A stretch of 64,000 bases of DNA from Trichodelitschia bisporula (GCA_010356995.1 ML996708.1:372001-436000), one strand, 5' to 3'. Positions 31,413 through 42,746 are shown, counted from the stretch's first letter. Made by a program: numbers and translations. The notes: generated from the letters alone by a model not told the origin.

Positions 31413-32254
31413 GATAGAGGCTGGGAGGCAAGGGAGGAGTTGGAGGAAATTTTGGGCGTGAATGCAGTTGCCAGCGGCCAAGAGTACCTCCCGCGCTGTA
31501 CTGTGGTGATGGTACGTACTCTTCGTTGAGTGAATGAAATGGTGATGTCGTGAGTGAGTGGTTGGATGAACAAGCGTCTGGTGGTGAGAGGGGCATCGGA
31601 CGTGACTCGGGTCACATGCTTGGGTGCAGAAACGGAAAATAAGGCAACGAGGCAAAATATGCCTGCATAAATCACGTGAATATCCAAGTGAGGCTGGAGA
31701 TGTGGAAGATCTAGTGTCGCCAAGCAAAACTTGACTCGCTAAACCAAGAGCGGACGGAGGAGGCCAAGAGAATGAGGCGCAGACTTGGTCCTTCCCGCAG
31801 TCATGGACCAGTCAGCGAGGGGGGGAGAGTCTGTGAGTGGGCAAGTCAGTCAAGTGTCCGTCTGTGTTCCACCGCCAGGCCACCGTGACCGTGAACCGTG
31901 CCACCCTCCCCCGTTGTTCCCACCCACACAACCTCTTCCTCCTCCCTTCCCCCAACTTCTCCAAACCACCTTACAGCTTCTTCGCCTAACCTCCCTCCCA
32001 CTCCATCGTCAACTTTCGGCTTCATTGCACCGGCATTGACAGCCTGTCAACTCGTCGCTTTTCCCCGAAGAGTTTGCCCGTCTTGGCCGCTGGAGAACAA
32101 GCCCCCCAGTAAAAAGCACCCAACCTCTCTCGCGCACCCTTAGCAGCTTGTTCGTGTGAGACACCGCTCTTCATCTTGTCTTCACACAACCTTCCTCAAT
32201 TATCTCATCCTTCTCCTTTGCCGGGAGACTCCATCAACACACACATCTTCAGAC
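31413..32254. promoter_or_regulatory. Divergent promoter with CT-rich leader
   Basis: 842 bp between two genes read away from each other. It holds a CACGTG at 31673..31678 and a long C/T-rich leader (about 31890-32250) before the DEF1 start, typical of strongly expressed fungal genes. No coding frame is supported. Confidence 0.5.
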
Positions 32255-35146
32255 ATGTCAGAAGTCACAGCTAGACCGGCTGCGGCGCGTGGCAGAGGTG
32301 GACCTCGTGGAGGACGCGGAGGGATGCGCGGCGGCACTCGTGGCCGAGACAGACACTACAATGGCGACTTCAAGGAAACAGCTCCCGTCGAGGATCTTAG
32401 TGATCAAGGCGAAATCGGCGAGATGAAGAAGCAGTTTGCAGCTCAATTGCCAGTACTCAAGGAGCTCTTCGAGCAATGGACCGAGGTCGACCTTCTTTTC
32501 GCTCTGCAGGAGACGGACGGCGATCTTGACAGCACCATCGAACGCATCACTGAAGGTAATATTTTCGCACGATTGTTCTTTCATGAGGTTCTGCTGACCG
32601 AATGACGCGTAGGTCACATTGCCCAGTTTTCCGACGTCAAGAAAGCAGGAGGCCGCGCTCGCCCTAAGGCCAAGGATCACGCAGAACCCCCTCGTCCGCC
32701 TCGCACCAGCCGCACCAACACTGACAGCGCTCGTGGAGGACGCGGACGTGGCGGTGCCCAGATTCGTGGCGGTGCTCGTCCTGGTCGCGGCGGAGTGCAC
32801 ACGGGAACAAATGGTGTCCGCGCTCCTGCGAGTGCCTCTTCATTCCCAGAGCCTTCTGCTTGGGGTGCTTCTGCAGAACCAGCGGAGCCTGCTGGTGCCG
32901 ATAATAGTGCTCCATCGGCTGCCGCTCCTGTTGCGAAGCCCGAGGTTAAAGCTCCTGCTGCTGCTCCTCCAGCTGGCCCGCCGAAGAAGACGTGGGCGAG
33001 CATCGCGAAGCCAGCAGCGCCTCCGGTCATCCCCCAGGCACCTCCTAAGCCTCCGGTAGAGGCTCCGGCGCCGGTTGTCTCGGAACCCACAGCTAGCGAC
33101 ATATCGTCAGGCTATGTGGAAGTGTCGCACTCGGATGCGGACATTGAAGACGTCGCTGCTACGCTCGTGACTGACGATGAACCCGTCACAGAGCCACCAG
33201 ATGTCTCGACCACTACGGAGTCGGCTGCGGAGGAACCTACCATCGAGTTGTCGCCGCCAACGGATCAATTGACGAAAGAGAATGTGGAACATCTTCCTGA
33301 TTCTGCCGGACCAGCTCCCCTCGGAACGGCCGCGAGCACTGTCGACAGCTCAACTCCTTCTGCCCAAGGTCCCCAGACTCAACAAACTCCGGCACGTCCC
33401 GCTCTAGGTGGATTTGCGACTTCTGCTCACAAGGCCGCTGGGACTCCTAGCCGTAATCCTACGTTCCAGCGTCGGCTGCTGGAGCAACAAGAGGCTGTGG
33501 TGATGCCTGGCAACCACGGCCTCGATCGCGCTACCATTCAGTTCGGCAACATGGGCTTGAATGGAGATTCGGACTCGCTTGACGTTGATGAAGATAGGGA
33601 AGAGGCCGAGACGCGGACGCAGCCTCCCCAACACTCGCCGGTCGCCCAGCCACGTGCTTCGCTGCCGCCCGCTCCCCGCCAACCATCCGCAGCTGCACCG
33701 CCTGCGGAAGCTCCCGTCCCGGAGACCAAACCTGCTCCTGGATTGCCGCCTGCTCCTCAGCAAGCTCAACCACTCCCCCAACAATCGCCGCCCTCCACGC
33801 TCGCGTCACAAATCATGGCACAGCAGGGTTCGCAAGGCGCGTATGGACAGTTCAGCCGTTTCGGTCAAGCAAACTTGCCTTCGGAAACGGCTGCGCAGAA
33901 GCCGTTTGCCGATCCGTTTGCCCCGCAAACTACCCAGCAAGCTCCGTTCGACAGCTACCAAGCACCCACGGCTCCCGGCCAGCCGCAGCCCGGGCAGTCG
34001 ACTATTGGTGCTTTCTCATCAGTGGCCAACGATTATTCGTCCTACTACACGGCCGATCAGCGTCAGGCTTACCAGAACTTGTACAACAGCTATGGTCAGC
34101 AGCAGGGAGCGTCGGCTCAACAGGACGCTGGTGCTGCTCAGCAGCGTGCTGGTAGTGCTTTCGGTAATGCCTCGACTGAGAGCAGCTTCCCTACGGGGCA
34201 AGCTCAACAGGTTGGTTTTGACGAGTACGATTTTCGTTTGTCCACTCCTGACAGTTCGCAGCCGCGGTACGCCGAGGCTCAGCAGAGCGGGCACAACACA
34301 CCGAACCAGGCGATTGCCACTCAACACCCGACCACGCAATCGCAACAGGCGCAGCACCTGCACCAACCTCATGGCCAGCAGTACCCGTACACCCACAACC
34401 CGTACTACAACCCTTCATACTACAGCGCGTACATGAACCAGTACCAGCCGTACGGACAACAGAACTTCGGCACTCCATTCAACAAGGGCATGTACAACCA
34501 ACCGCACCACGGCTACGGTATGACATCGCAATCCTCCTACGACCAGCATTCATCATCTCCGGCGGGCGTCGGCAGTTTCGGCCAGTCCTCCATCCACAAC
34601 CGCGACGCCGGCCTCGGCGCCGGTCTCGGCGACTACTCCCGCACGGGCGCTGCCCAACCCTCGCAGGGACAGCATAACTCGGGGAGCAACGCCTTCGGCG
34701 GCTCCGTCCCCGACGTGTTTGCGCGCAACCAGGCCAACTTCCAAGGCCAGGCCCAGCCGTACTCCCAGCAGCAGTCCGGGCAGCAGGCCGGTAACGAGGA
34801 CAGCCTGAAGCCGTTTGGCGAGGGGAAGGCGGGGACTGGACCGAGCCCGAGTGCGCTGGGTCAGCCTGGTCGACCGGGGAGCGCGAATCCGCAGCAGGCG
34901 GCGCAGAGTGGGTTGCCGACGCCGCAGTCTCATCAGCCGGGTGGGTTCGGCGCGTATCCGAATCATCTGGGGCAGATGCAGAGTGGGCAGGCGAGTCAAT
35001 TCGGCTTGGGCGGTCTGGGGCATCAGACGGGGCAGCAGAGCCATCAAGGGGGTGGGTATGGCGGATACACGGGTGGTGGCGGCTTCGGCACCTATGGATC
35101 TTACGGACGGGGTGGTGGCGGGTGGGGTGGGAATTACACCCACTAG
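32255..35146 (+). CDS. DEF1: RNA polymerase II degradation factor 1
   Basis: Exons 32255..32555 and 32613..35146 (57-nt intron, GCTGACC branch) give 944 residues. The N-terminus is an RGG-type stretch (RGRGGPRGGRGGMRGG), followed by a CUE ubiquitin-binding domain at about residues 48-98 (MKKQFAAQLPVLKELFEQWT ... LFALQETDGDLDSTIERITEG). The remaining 800 residues are Gln/Pro/Ala/Tyr-rich and low-complexity, ending in a GGYGGYTGGGG-type tail. CUE plus a long Q-rich tail is the layout of yeast Def1, which recruits Elongin-Cullin ligases to stalled RNA polymerase II during DNA damage. The intron lies at the end of the CUE domain. The call is strong. Confidence 0.92.
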
Positions 35147-35849
35147 CGAACGAGCGGTTATGCGAGACGAGGTCTAATTTGAGAGACCTTTTGCGGGTTG
35201 TTGCGTGTCATGGATGATTGGGACTTTGTTCGGTGATTGTGTGAGGGGGATTACTACTGGTGTCTTTTTCTCTCTCTGTGTGGGGTGTCATAATCGAGGG
35301 GCACGTCAACCGGGTCACTGTGTGTTCTGTCTTGGGGCCATGGGCGCATTCTGGGCGATGGGAGGGCGGGGTGTGAAATGTACTATGAATTGGGGCCGCG
35401 GGGCTGGGTTTTTTTGCTCCATTTTTGTGCCATTTTGATTTCGTGACTGGTGATACTTTCTGTCAGAGGGCTTCGAAAGCATCTCCCAAATGCTGCGGAG
35501 ATGGACTCGAAGGCCATAAGTTGGACTTCACGGGACGAAGTTGGACTTCACGGGACAGAGTTGGACTTCACGGGACAGAGTTGGACTTCACGGGACAAAG
35601 TTGGACTACTTTGCGTGGCGCTGGTGATGGAATGGTGGACTTTGTGACTCAGCAGGTAAAATGGGCCGTTATGCAGAGATGGGAATGTTGGTAGTGGTGT
35701 TTCCGCCCGTCCACTCCATGGCGTCGGTGGCTGACGCGCAGCGGCCCCTCCCGCGCCAGGCACAACCTCAACCGGGCGCCCCTGAACAAACTTCTATCAC
35801 AACAAATTCATCCCCAACTCCACCACCACCACACCGCACCACCAACTCA
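35147..35849. other. Intergenic region with a 20-bp minisatellite
   Basis: 703 bp between DEF1 and the next gene. The first part is the T/G-rich 3' region of DEF1; a 20-bp tandem array lies at 35521..35607; a C/A-rich leader precedes the ATG at 35850. Confidence 0.5.
35521..35607. repeat. 20-bp tandem minisatellite, about 4.3 copies
   Basis: Four full copies of TTGGACTTCACGGGACAGAG (units at 35521, 35541, 35561, 35581) and a partial fifth. Copies differ at one or two positions near the 3' end of the unit. Confidence 0.97.
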
Positions 35850-36944
35850 ATGCCCCCCAAACACCGTCCCCCAAAGGGCGCAAAAGCCCCCAAACACCAA
35901 GCCCCCCTCCCCGCCCCCTTCGTCCCCGCCCCCACCCACCTCACGCCCTTCCTCAGCACCCTCACCCCAAACACCACCATCCACATCACGCACCTCGACA
36001 CGCACCCAGTCCCCCTCAAACAACGCGCCTTTGCCATCCCCGCCATCCTCAACACCACCCTCATCGCCGCCCTTTTCTACAGAGCCTACACCCGCGCCCC
36101 CTTCTACACCGCCCTCGTCCTGTACGCGCTGCGCCGGCCCACGGCGCCCATCCAAGCGCCCCCCTCCGCCACGGGGCGCGAAATAGCCTGGCTGATAGCG
36201 GTAAGGCTGGGCGCGTTTGCGGTCGATTATATCCTGTTTGCGCTGTTGGCGGCGTGGCCGAGGACGTTTTTTCTTGATCCTGCGAGTCCTTTGCGCTGGC
36301 GTGGGGCGGTGGGGTTTGCAGATAGGGAGCTTGTTGTCCGCAGTAGCACTGGGTTTGATTGTGCGGACCTAGCTCGGGAACTTGGGGAGAGGCCCGATGG
36401 GAGTGGGGAGTGTTTTGGGTGGGTTAGGGATGCGGTTGAGCCTAGGTTGATGGCGCGCACGGGGCTGGCGCAGGTGGGCCCGAGGTGGAGGTTGAATGTG
36501 CCGGCTATGGTGGAGGCGGTTGCGGGGGAGGGGGAGTGGACGGCTGAGGATGTGCATGGGAAGGTGTGGGCGTTTTTTCCTGCGGGCGAGAACGGCGGGA
36601 AGTGGGGGGTTTGGGATGTTGCGCCTATGATTGGGGCTGTGGTTGCGGCGCCTGTGAGGAAGGATGAGGATAAGGAGGCGCAGAGGGAGCGGTTGCTGAG
36701 CGAGGCTGAGAATCCAGCTGGCCGGGCACGGATCTTTGCGATTCAGGATAAGTTGATGGGGATGGGAAAGGAGGAGTTGTTCTACAAGTGGGTGGAGCTT
36801 ATTCAGTATGAGAGTACGAGGCCCGGTGGTTTCGGGGTGGAGGCGCAGGAGAGGGCGGGGGAGAGGGTTAGGGAGTTGTTTGGGAGTTATGGGGTTGATT
36901 TTGAGGGGTTTGAGAGGGAGGTTAACGGGGGGATTGGGGGGTAA
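35850..36944 (+). CDS. Two-helix membrane protein, unknown
   Basis: Single-exon gene of 364 residues. A Lys/Pro-rich N-terminus (MPPKHRPPKGAKAPKHQ) is followed by a transmembrane helix at about residues 62-82 (AFAIPAILNTTLIAALFYRAY) and a second at about 113-133 (IAWLIAVRLGAFAVDYILFA). The C-terminal 230 residues are soluble-looking, with motifs such as VGFADRELVVRSSTGFDCA and FAIQDKLMGMGKEELFYKW. The layout suggests an ER or mitochondrial membrane protein conserved among filamentous fungi, but I cannot name the family. The start codon is preceded by a C-rich leader. The composition flip inside this gene is the strongest in the window: nearly pure C-rich codons at the 5' end, G-rich at the 3' end. 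Confidence 0.83.
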   Translation: MPPKHRPPKGAKAPKHQAPLPAPFVPAPTHLTPFLSTLTPNTTIHITHLDTHPVPLKQRAFAIPAILNTTLIAALFYRAYTRAPFYTALVLYALRRPTAPIQAPPSATGREIAWLIAVRLGAFAVDYILFALLAAWPRTFFLDPASPLRWRGAVGFADRELVVRSSTGFDCADLARELGERPDGSGECFGWVRDAVEPRLMARTGLAQVGPRWRLNVPAMVEAVAGEGEWTAEDVHGKVWAFFPAGENGGKWGVWDVAPMIGAVVAAPVRKDEDKEAQRERLLSEAENPAGRARIFAIQDKLMGMGKEELFYKWVELIQYESTRPGGFGVEAQERAGERVRELFGSYGVDFEGFEREVNGGIGG

Positions 36945-37146
36945 TAGAGGGCTCTGATAATAAGGCCAGAGGGATGCGTCTAATACATCATCATCGTCAT
37001 CATGTGTAAGCAACGAGTAAACACATGCTCGAATTCGCGAAGCCGGAATGCTTCAGGAATATCACATCTACCTGAATCCACTCTTCCACCCTCCCCAACC
37101 GTCTTTTCCCACCAAAAACACCCCTCACCACCCTCATCCCACCCTC

Positions 37147-37757
37147 TCAGTACGGCGGCTGTCCCGCCGCCTGCACCACCGTCGGCACACACGCCGGATC
37201 CACCCCATTCCACGTAATCTGCCCCACACATTAGCACTATCTCCCCCTCACATATCAAAACCACTCACCACCGGCACCCCCAGCTGCCCCGGACACAACC
37301 CCCACCCCACGCTCCCCTCCCCCTCCACCCCCAACGCATAACCATCCATAAGACTCAACCCGCCATCCCCCTGCCCCACCCCGTCCAGCGCCGCCCGTAC
37401 TCCATCCGCTCGTTCAAACCTTAGCTGTGCGTTCTGTTCCCCGGCTTGGATGGGCACGGATGCGTAGTCGTAGCTTCCTTGCCCGAAGGCGTCCGGGGCC
37501 GTGGTGTGCAGGGTGCCGTTGGTGAGGGTGAAGAGGGGGAGGGAGAGGTACCCGGGCCCGATTTGGCGGAGGGTGTAGGTGGGGTTGTGGATGGGGGAGA
37601 AGAGGGATGTCGCGTTTGTGGAGTCGGGGGGGGAGGGGCATGAAGGATCTGGAGCGGTAATCAGGTAGAAAGTATCTGGGATGGGGGGGCAGGGGTCGAG
37701 GGGTAAGGAGAGGGTAGGGCGGAAGAGGAGGGGGAGGAGAGTGAGAAGATATAGCAT
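37147..37757 (-). CDS. Small secreted protein, unknown
   Basis: Exons 37757..37269 and 37218..37147 (50-nt intron, GTGAGT donor, GCTAATG branch) give 186 residues. The ATG at 37757 opens a clean signal peptide (MLYLLTLLPLLFRPTLSLP, cleavage near residue 19). The mature part has four cysteines (DPCPP, DPSCPS, GLCPG, DPACV), likely two disulfides, and repeated beta-type motifs (YTLRQIGPGYLSLPLFTL, SYDYASVPI). Without splicing the frame would end in a false VSGFDM tail. It resembles small beta-rich secreted proteins found widely in Pezizomycotina with no known role; an effector or cell-wall function is possible but unproven. Confidence 0.85.
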
Positions 37758-38456
37758 CGTGGGTCCTTTTGGCGGAGTCGAGGCTGAGAGGATGAGGTCG
37801 TGATATCGCCGAGCGCAAGATGCAAGGCTGATCACCCGGCCATCCCGCCTTATAAACATCAGCGCAACAAACAGATCGCCGCAGTCGTCACCTCCCGCCT
37901 AACCATACCCCGGACTATAATGACCGCACATCGCACTCTCTCACCAATTGAAAGGGCTGTCGACAGCCCTTACCTGCCGCCCTTTATTACCCGCCCTATC
38001 GAATCACCCAGCACCCTCCCCGCGTTGGCGCAGGAACGCCCGTTGCAACCCCACAATACCGGCGTGGCCGAATGACACCCACCCTGCGTGGACAGCCTTG
38101 CTGCATGCCCGCTCGAGTCCGGTACCACGTGGGACGGCGTGGGACGGGTGTTACCGATGCAGCGTGTACCTTAGTTGTGATTCTTCATGGTCCCGATATT
38201 ATTGCTCAGCCATTACTTCCCAGCGCGCAACACCGGGGGTATCATCGCGCGGCAACCCGGCTGCACGAAGCCGGAGTATGCGCGACCGCGCTGACCGCCG
38301 TTGCGGAAGCCACGATGGGGATCGGAGATCGCGAACACGCGGAACACTAGGACGACGAGAACCTCACCCCCATATCATCGTTACCCGCCCTCTATGTACC
38401 AGTATACCGTAGTCATACACCTCCCCTCCCCTCCCTCTCACTTCTCCTCACAGCAT
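37758..38456. other. Intergenic region upstream of secreted-protein gene
   Basis: 699 bp between the start of one minus gene and the end of SAM50. It contains a CACGTG at 38126..38131. The open frames here have no recognisable features. Confidence 0.4.
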
Positions 38457-40133
38457 CTACAAAAAACTAATCCCCACCCCAAAACTAACCCCCTTCCTCG
38501 CCTCCTCCCCCCGTCTAACCGCAACCGGCAGTGAAAAATTGACCTCAAACCTCGCCAACGGATGCGCATACACAATCCCCACCCCCGCCGCCCAACTCGG
38601 CATCCCGTCCCCAAGCCTATGAACCGTGTCCCGCATCCCGCGCGCCACAGCCGCGCTGTCCATTTCCTCGCCCTTGCGGCCGCGGAGACCGAGAAGCCGG
38701 CCGCCGTTTGCGAAGAGTTGGAGACGGAGAGGGGTATCTTTGCCCGTGCGCGGGAAGGGGAGGAGGAGCGAGGCGCCGCCGGCGGCGTAGACGTCGCCGC
38801 CGAGGGCGTCGCCTGCCTCGTGCGGCCCCAGCCCGGAGAGGTGGAAGCCGCGCACGTCGGTTGGGCCGCCGAGTTGGAAGCGGTCGTTGATGCGGCTGGG
38901 CTGCGGGCGCGATGCGGACCCGATGGCAAGTGGGTAGAGCATACCCGCACGGAAGCCTGCGGTGAGTGACACGCCCGAGTCCAAGCCAAAGCCAGGCACC
39001 GGCACCGGGACCGCGGCCGCTGACTCGAGCTCCACCTTCGCAAAGCCGACATCGCCGCCCAGGGGCCCAAAACCCGCGAGCTCAGACACCGTCTTCAGCA
39101 AATAACCGCGGCTCGGCAGGAGTGGATAATCGCGTCTTTCCGCAATCCACGTATGCGCAATCGCCGACTTAAACGTATCGCCCGCATCAAGGCGCACACT
39201 CGGCGCTGCATTCTTCGCCACACCTGTAATCTGCCGCCACACGCCGGAGTACCCAATCTCATGCCTATGCCCACCAGGCGAAAGCCAGCGCAGCTTCGTG
39301 CTGCCCCCAGAAAGGCGCTCCTCGTGACTGGCCCAGGGCTTAAGCGTCGAGCTTACGAGCCCGCCGGCTTCGAAGCGCAGGTCTGGGTTGCTGAGGACGG
39401 GGGAGTCGAAGAAGGCGGAGTAGGCGCTTTTGGTGCGGGTACCGAGGGAGGCGTGGGCGTTAAGCGATTCGGCGCCGCCGAAGAGGTTGCGCAGTTGCAC
39501 GTCGGCGTAGGCAGACCCTTCGGAGTGGCCGGCTTCGGTGCCGGTTTTAACGGTGTATTTGCCCCGCTCTTGGGCGGAGAAGTAGACGGTTAGGTCGGTG
39601 GGGGAGGTGGAGGGCTTGGTGGGGTCGGCGACGTCGACGTAGGCGGAGATTGGTGACTTGTAGATTCCTGTGCTCTGGTTAGGGGACTTCGCGACTGCGG
39701 GCGAGCGTCGTACCGAGCTTCTCCAGTGACGTAGCGACTCTCTGGATTTCCTGCCGCGCCTCAAGTAGTGTAATGGGCTCATCGCCGTCGGCCTTGATCA
39801 ACGGCTTGCATATCCTCTCCAGGAACGTCCGACGAGTAGTGCTCGCGTGCAGCACACGCACTTCTGATATCGTGACTGGAAGTGTGTTGTTGTCGGCAAG
39901 CTGCTGTTGTTAGCGGCATCCGACCATCGTAAAGCATACGCACAATCGACGCTTCCCTCTGCTGCTGGTTCACATACTGCGCGTGAAGGCGGCTGACGAG
40001 TTCCTGGTCCTGCTTCGCCTGCTCCGAGGCTTGCGCCGTCTTCTTCAGCGAGTCGAAGATCTGAGAATGGCCAATTAGCAATGCCCAGAGCAGAAAAGGC
40101 CACGCTCACGTCGTCCTCTAGAGGAGAAGCCAT
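38457..40133 (-). CDS. SAM50: Sorting and assembly machinery subunit SAM50/TOB55
   Basis: Four exons, 40133..40110, 40060..39944, 39903..39714 and 39667..38457, give 513 residues, the usual length. SAM50 is the Omp85-family beta-barrel of the mitochondrial outer membrane that inserts other barrels. The N-terminal part is a POTRA-type domain (LPVTISEVRVLHASTTRR, FLERICKPLI). The barrel follows, with FGGAESLNAHASLGTRTKSA, the conserved RFQLGGPTDVRGF loop and the final strands ending VSFGVGISFL. The third exon could begin three bases later (tandem CAGCAG acceptor); this intron is only 40 or 43 nt. The call is very strong. Confidence 0.95.
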
Positions 40134-40620
40134 TGCAAGGGCGGTTTACAGCTCCTGGAGCTGCAGCGGCGTGGGATGTGTGGGTGTTTGTGCCTCCAAA
40201 TCTCTTGAAGCCGGAGAAAAACGCCGCAGGCCGGGAATGACATCGGAGCCCAGCGAGCTGGCCAGGTACGGGTACGTGTTGCCAAGGCCTGGCGCGACGA
40301 CCTCACCTCTCGCCTCGTCTGGTCTCGACTCTTCCCCCCTTCTCTACCGGTATCTCCTTCAAGCATCTCAGCCACATCATCATGAGTGCACAAAGATACA
40401 CTGAATCTGCCTTGGACCCTCCAATTAATCATCATGTACGGATGTATCGCGAGGGAGACATGTTCCTCCTTGCGCCAATCATCGCCCTACATGATATTTG
40501 TACCACCTCTGGCGCTGAGGCTGAGCCGCGCCATGTCCTTCCTCCCGTAGCTACATAACTATGGCAATACACGCTGAACTCCTCTGGAGTTCGGCTTCCT
40601 GAACTTTACACTCTCTTTCA
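40134..40620. promoter_or_regulatory. Divergent promoter between SAM50 and STAND-N gene
   Basis: 487 bp separating divergent genes. No clear core element on either side. An in-frame TGA at 40600..40602 closes the STAND-N frame upstream of its CTG. Confidence 0.4.
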
Positions 40621-42490
40621 CTGGACCCTCTCTCAATCACCGCCAGCATCGTCGCCTTAACGGGGACCTGCCTGCGGAGCGCGCAATTCCTAACCAAGCT
40701 CCGCAACCTGTACAAAGATGCCGAACTCACGATTACCGCCATGAGCACCGAGTGCACCGTCATCAGTGCCTCGTTGTCTCACGTCCAGTCCTTGGTGCTC
40801 AAAATCCCAAAAGACCGCTCCGCGAAGCTGCAAGCGCTGCATTCGACGCTCGAGACGGCGTTGGCGGGATGCATGGTCGCTGTTACCGTGCTGGAGCAGG
40901 AGCTTGAGAAGCTGGTGCCAGCAGATGAGGTCAACTGGCTCGCGCGTGCGAAACTGGCATGGCAGGACGAGAAGATGAAGGAGTTACTCGCGCAGCTGCA
41001 TGGCCAGCAAAGCAGCCTCACATTGCTAACTCAGTTGCTCAGCTTGTGGGTGATTCCCTATGTAACAGAATGCCTTACTAACACACCAAAGGGAGTCGCT
41101 AGCAGCAGTCGAGGAAGGCGTAAAAGACACAGCGAACATAGTCGCCGAAATGAGGAGCCGGACTGCCCAAATCAGAATCTCAAATCCTGACGTCCGCGCC
41201 CCCGGATCCATCTTCGAAGTGGATTCCGATGTGCGGACCATTACACGAGCCAGGAATCGGGCGAGCTTCGCCCAAAATTCAGTGATCGGATCATCGATAT
41301 TCGAGTTTGACGACGAAGTGGTCGATCCCTTAGTCTATCGCAAGGCTCTCATGGCCGCGCGCCAACAGCCGCAGTCAGAGCACAACCTCCTAAAGAGCGA
41401 ACTCCGACAGCCAGTGTCGACTACAAAGTCGCGCCGGCGCCAGCAGCCAGAACTGGGTGCCAAGCTCAGGGGAATCGCAGAAAGCGGGACTACCTTCATA
41501 GATCTATTTCGCGAACGCACTGCTCCCAAGGATCGCCCCTCTCCTAAATCGAAACGCCTATTTGTATTCCAGGACAAAGCCCCGCCAGATCCGTCTCGGG
41601 ACGAACGGCTGAAGAAACTTCTGAGCGAATCGAAAAGGATCGCCGATATAGCCGTTGCCAGGAGAGATTTGATCTACAAGATTCAGGAGCATGCAAAGGG
41701 GGACCGCCCGTACGTCATTCAAGTGCTTATGCAGGATCCACAGGCAAAAGAAATTCTTGATATCAACTCCCCCGACATCCCCTACGACAAGGATATCATC
41801 GAGCGTGGCGGTACGATGCTACACCAAGCCATCTGGATGAGTGACTTCGACCTCGTAGACACTCTTTTGACGTGCGGTGCTGACCCCTTCCGGCGGGATG
41901 CGGACGGCAATCTGCCAACGGCTATGGCGACTGACGAAGAGCGCGTCATATACTGGGAATCAGCGTGTTGCAATGCAGCGGCAGCCATAGGACCTGTGAT
42001 GCACAAGTTGCTTGAGCACATGTATCGTTGCGCTCAAGGACATCCCCCGATGATAAGTTTTGCAGGCTACATGTACAGGCGAACCGGTGGTGGGGAATTT
42101 GAGGAGGAATGGATTGATCTGCAGCGGGATGTTCTGAGTGCATATCCTTCAGCAGGTAGGTGGCCGTATTTAATCTCGCAGGGGCTGCTGACATTGCCAG
42201 AATCCGCAGGTCTGATACGCTGCGGAAGGGTTGACATGGTGAACGTAATCGATGTCAGACTCGACGACAACGAATCCCCCTCTATCCTTACCATAAAGAT
42301 GGCTGTCATCGGCAAGACACCATGTGATCACCTGGATTGGAGCACTTTAGAAGGCCGAAGACGAATATCTCGCCGACTGTGGAGCAGTTGGGAGGGAGAA
42401 ACAACAAATGTGACGTCAAATCTACGGATCATCACGTGCCAATGCCCCGACACCCGACGCCGAAATAGAAGGCTTAATAAGCGGCCGTAG
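40621..42490 (+). CDS. STAND N-terminal-domain (PigL_N-type) and ankyrin-like protein; non-ATG start
   Basis: Exons 40621..41045, 41092..42155 and 42201..42490 give 592 residues if read from CTG at 40621; the first ATG in frame is 40741. The codons from 40621 read xDPLSITASIVALTG, the near-invariant start of the fungal STAND-protein N-terminal domain, but with CTG where ATG is expected and a TGA 21 bases upstream. The helical N-domain runs to about residue 145. Middle part: Arg-rich, then an ankyrin-like pair (GGTMLHQAIWMSDFDLVDTL, TCGADPFRRDADGN). No NACHT or NB-ARC P-loop is seen, so this is not a full NLR. The last intron (45 nt) is in frame and open and might be retained. The start could also be the ATG at 40741, or the gene could be decaying. 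Confidence 0.7.
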
Positions 42491-42746
42491 CAGCCACGTT
42501 GATTGGCAGATCGGGGTCCGATACTCGTGTCACCTTGTCCGCTCCCACGCCCCAACTCCCAAACGTCCCCCATCATCCCCTCCAGCCGCCTCAATCCTCA
42601 ACTTCGTTTCTTCACCGTCGGCGTCGCACCGTCCCAAACGCCCTCCATCAGGGTTCCGAATCCCGCGCCTCACACTCCTTCAACCCTCGCTCCTCCACAA
42701 TCAAACAACCACTTCATCTCCATCTCCCTCATCATCAGCCTCCCCA

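Noticed and set aside
33561-34436. 291-codon frame on + inside DEF1
   Set aside because: Alternative frame of the repetitive DEF1 tail; Arg/Thr-rich shadow.
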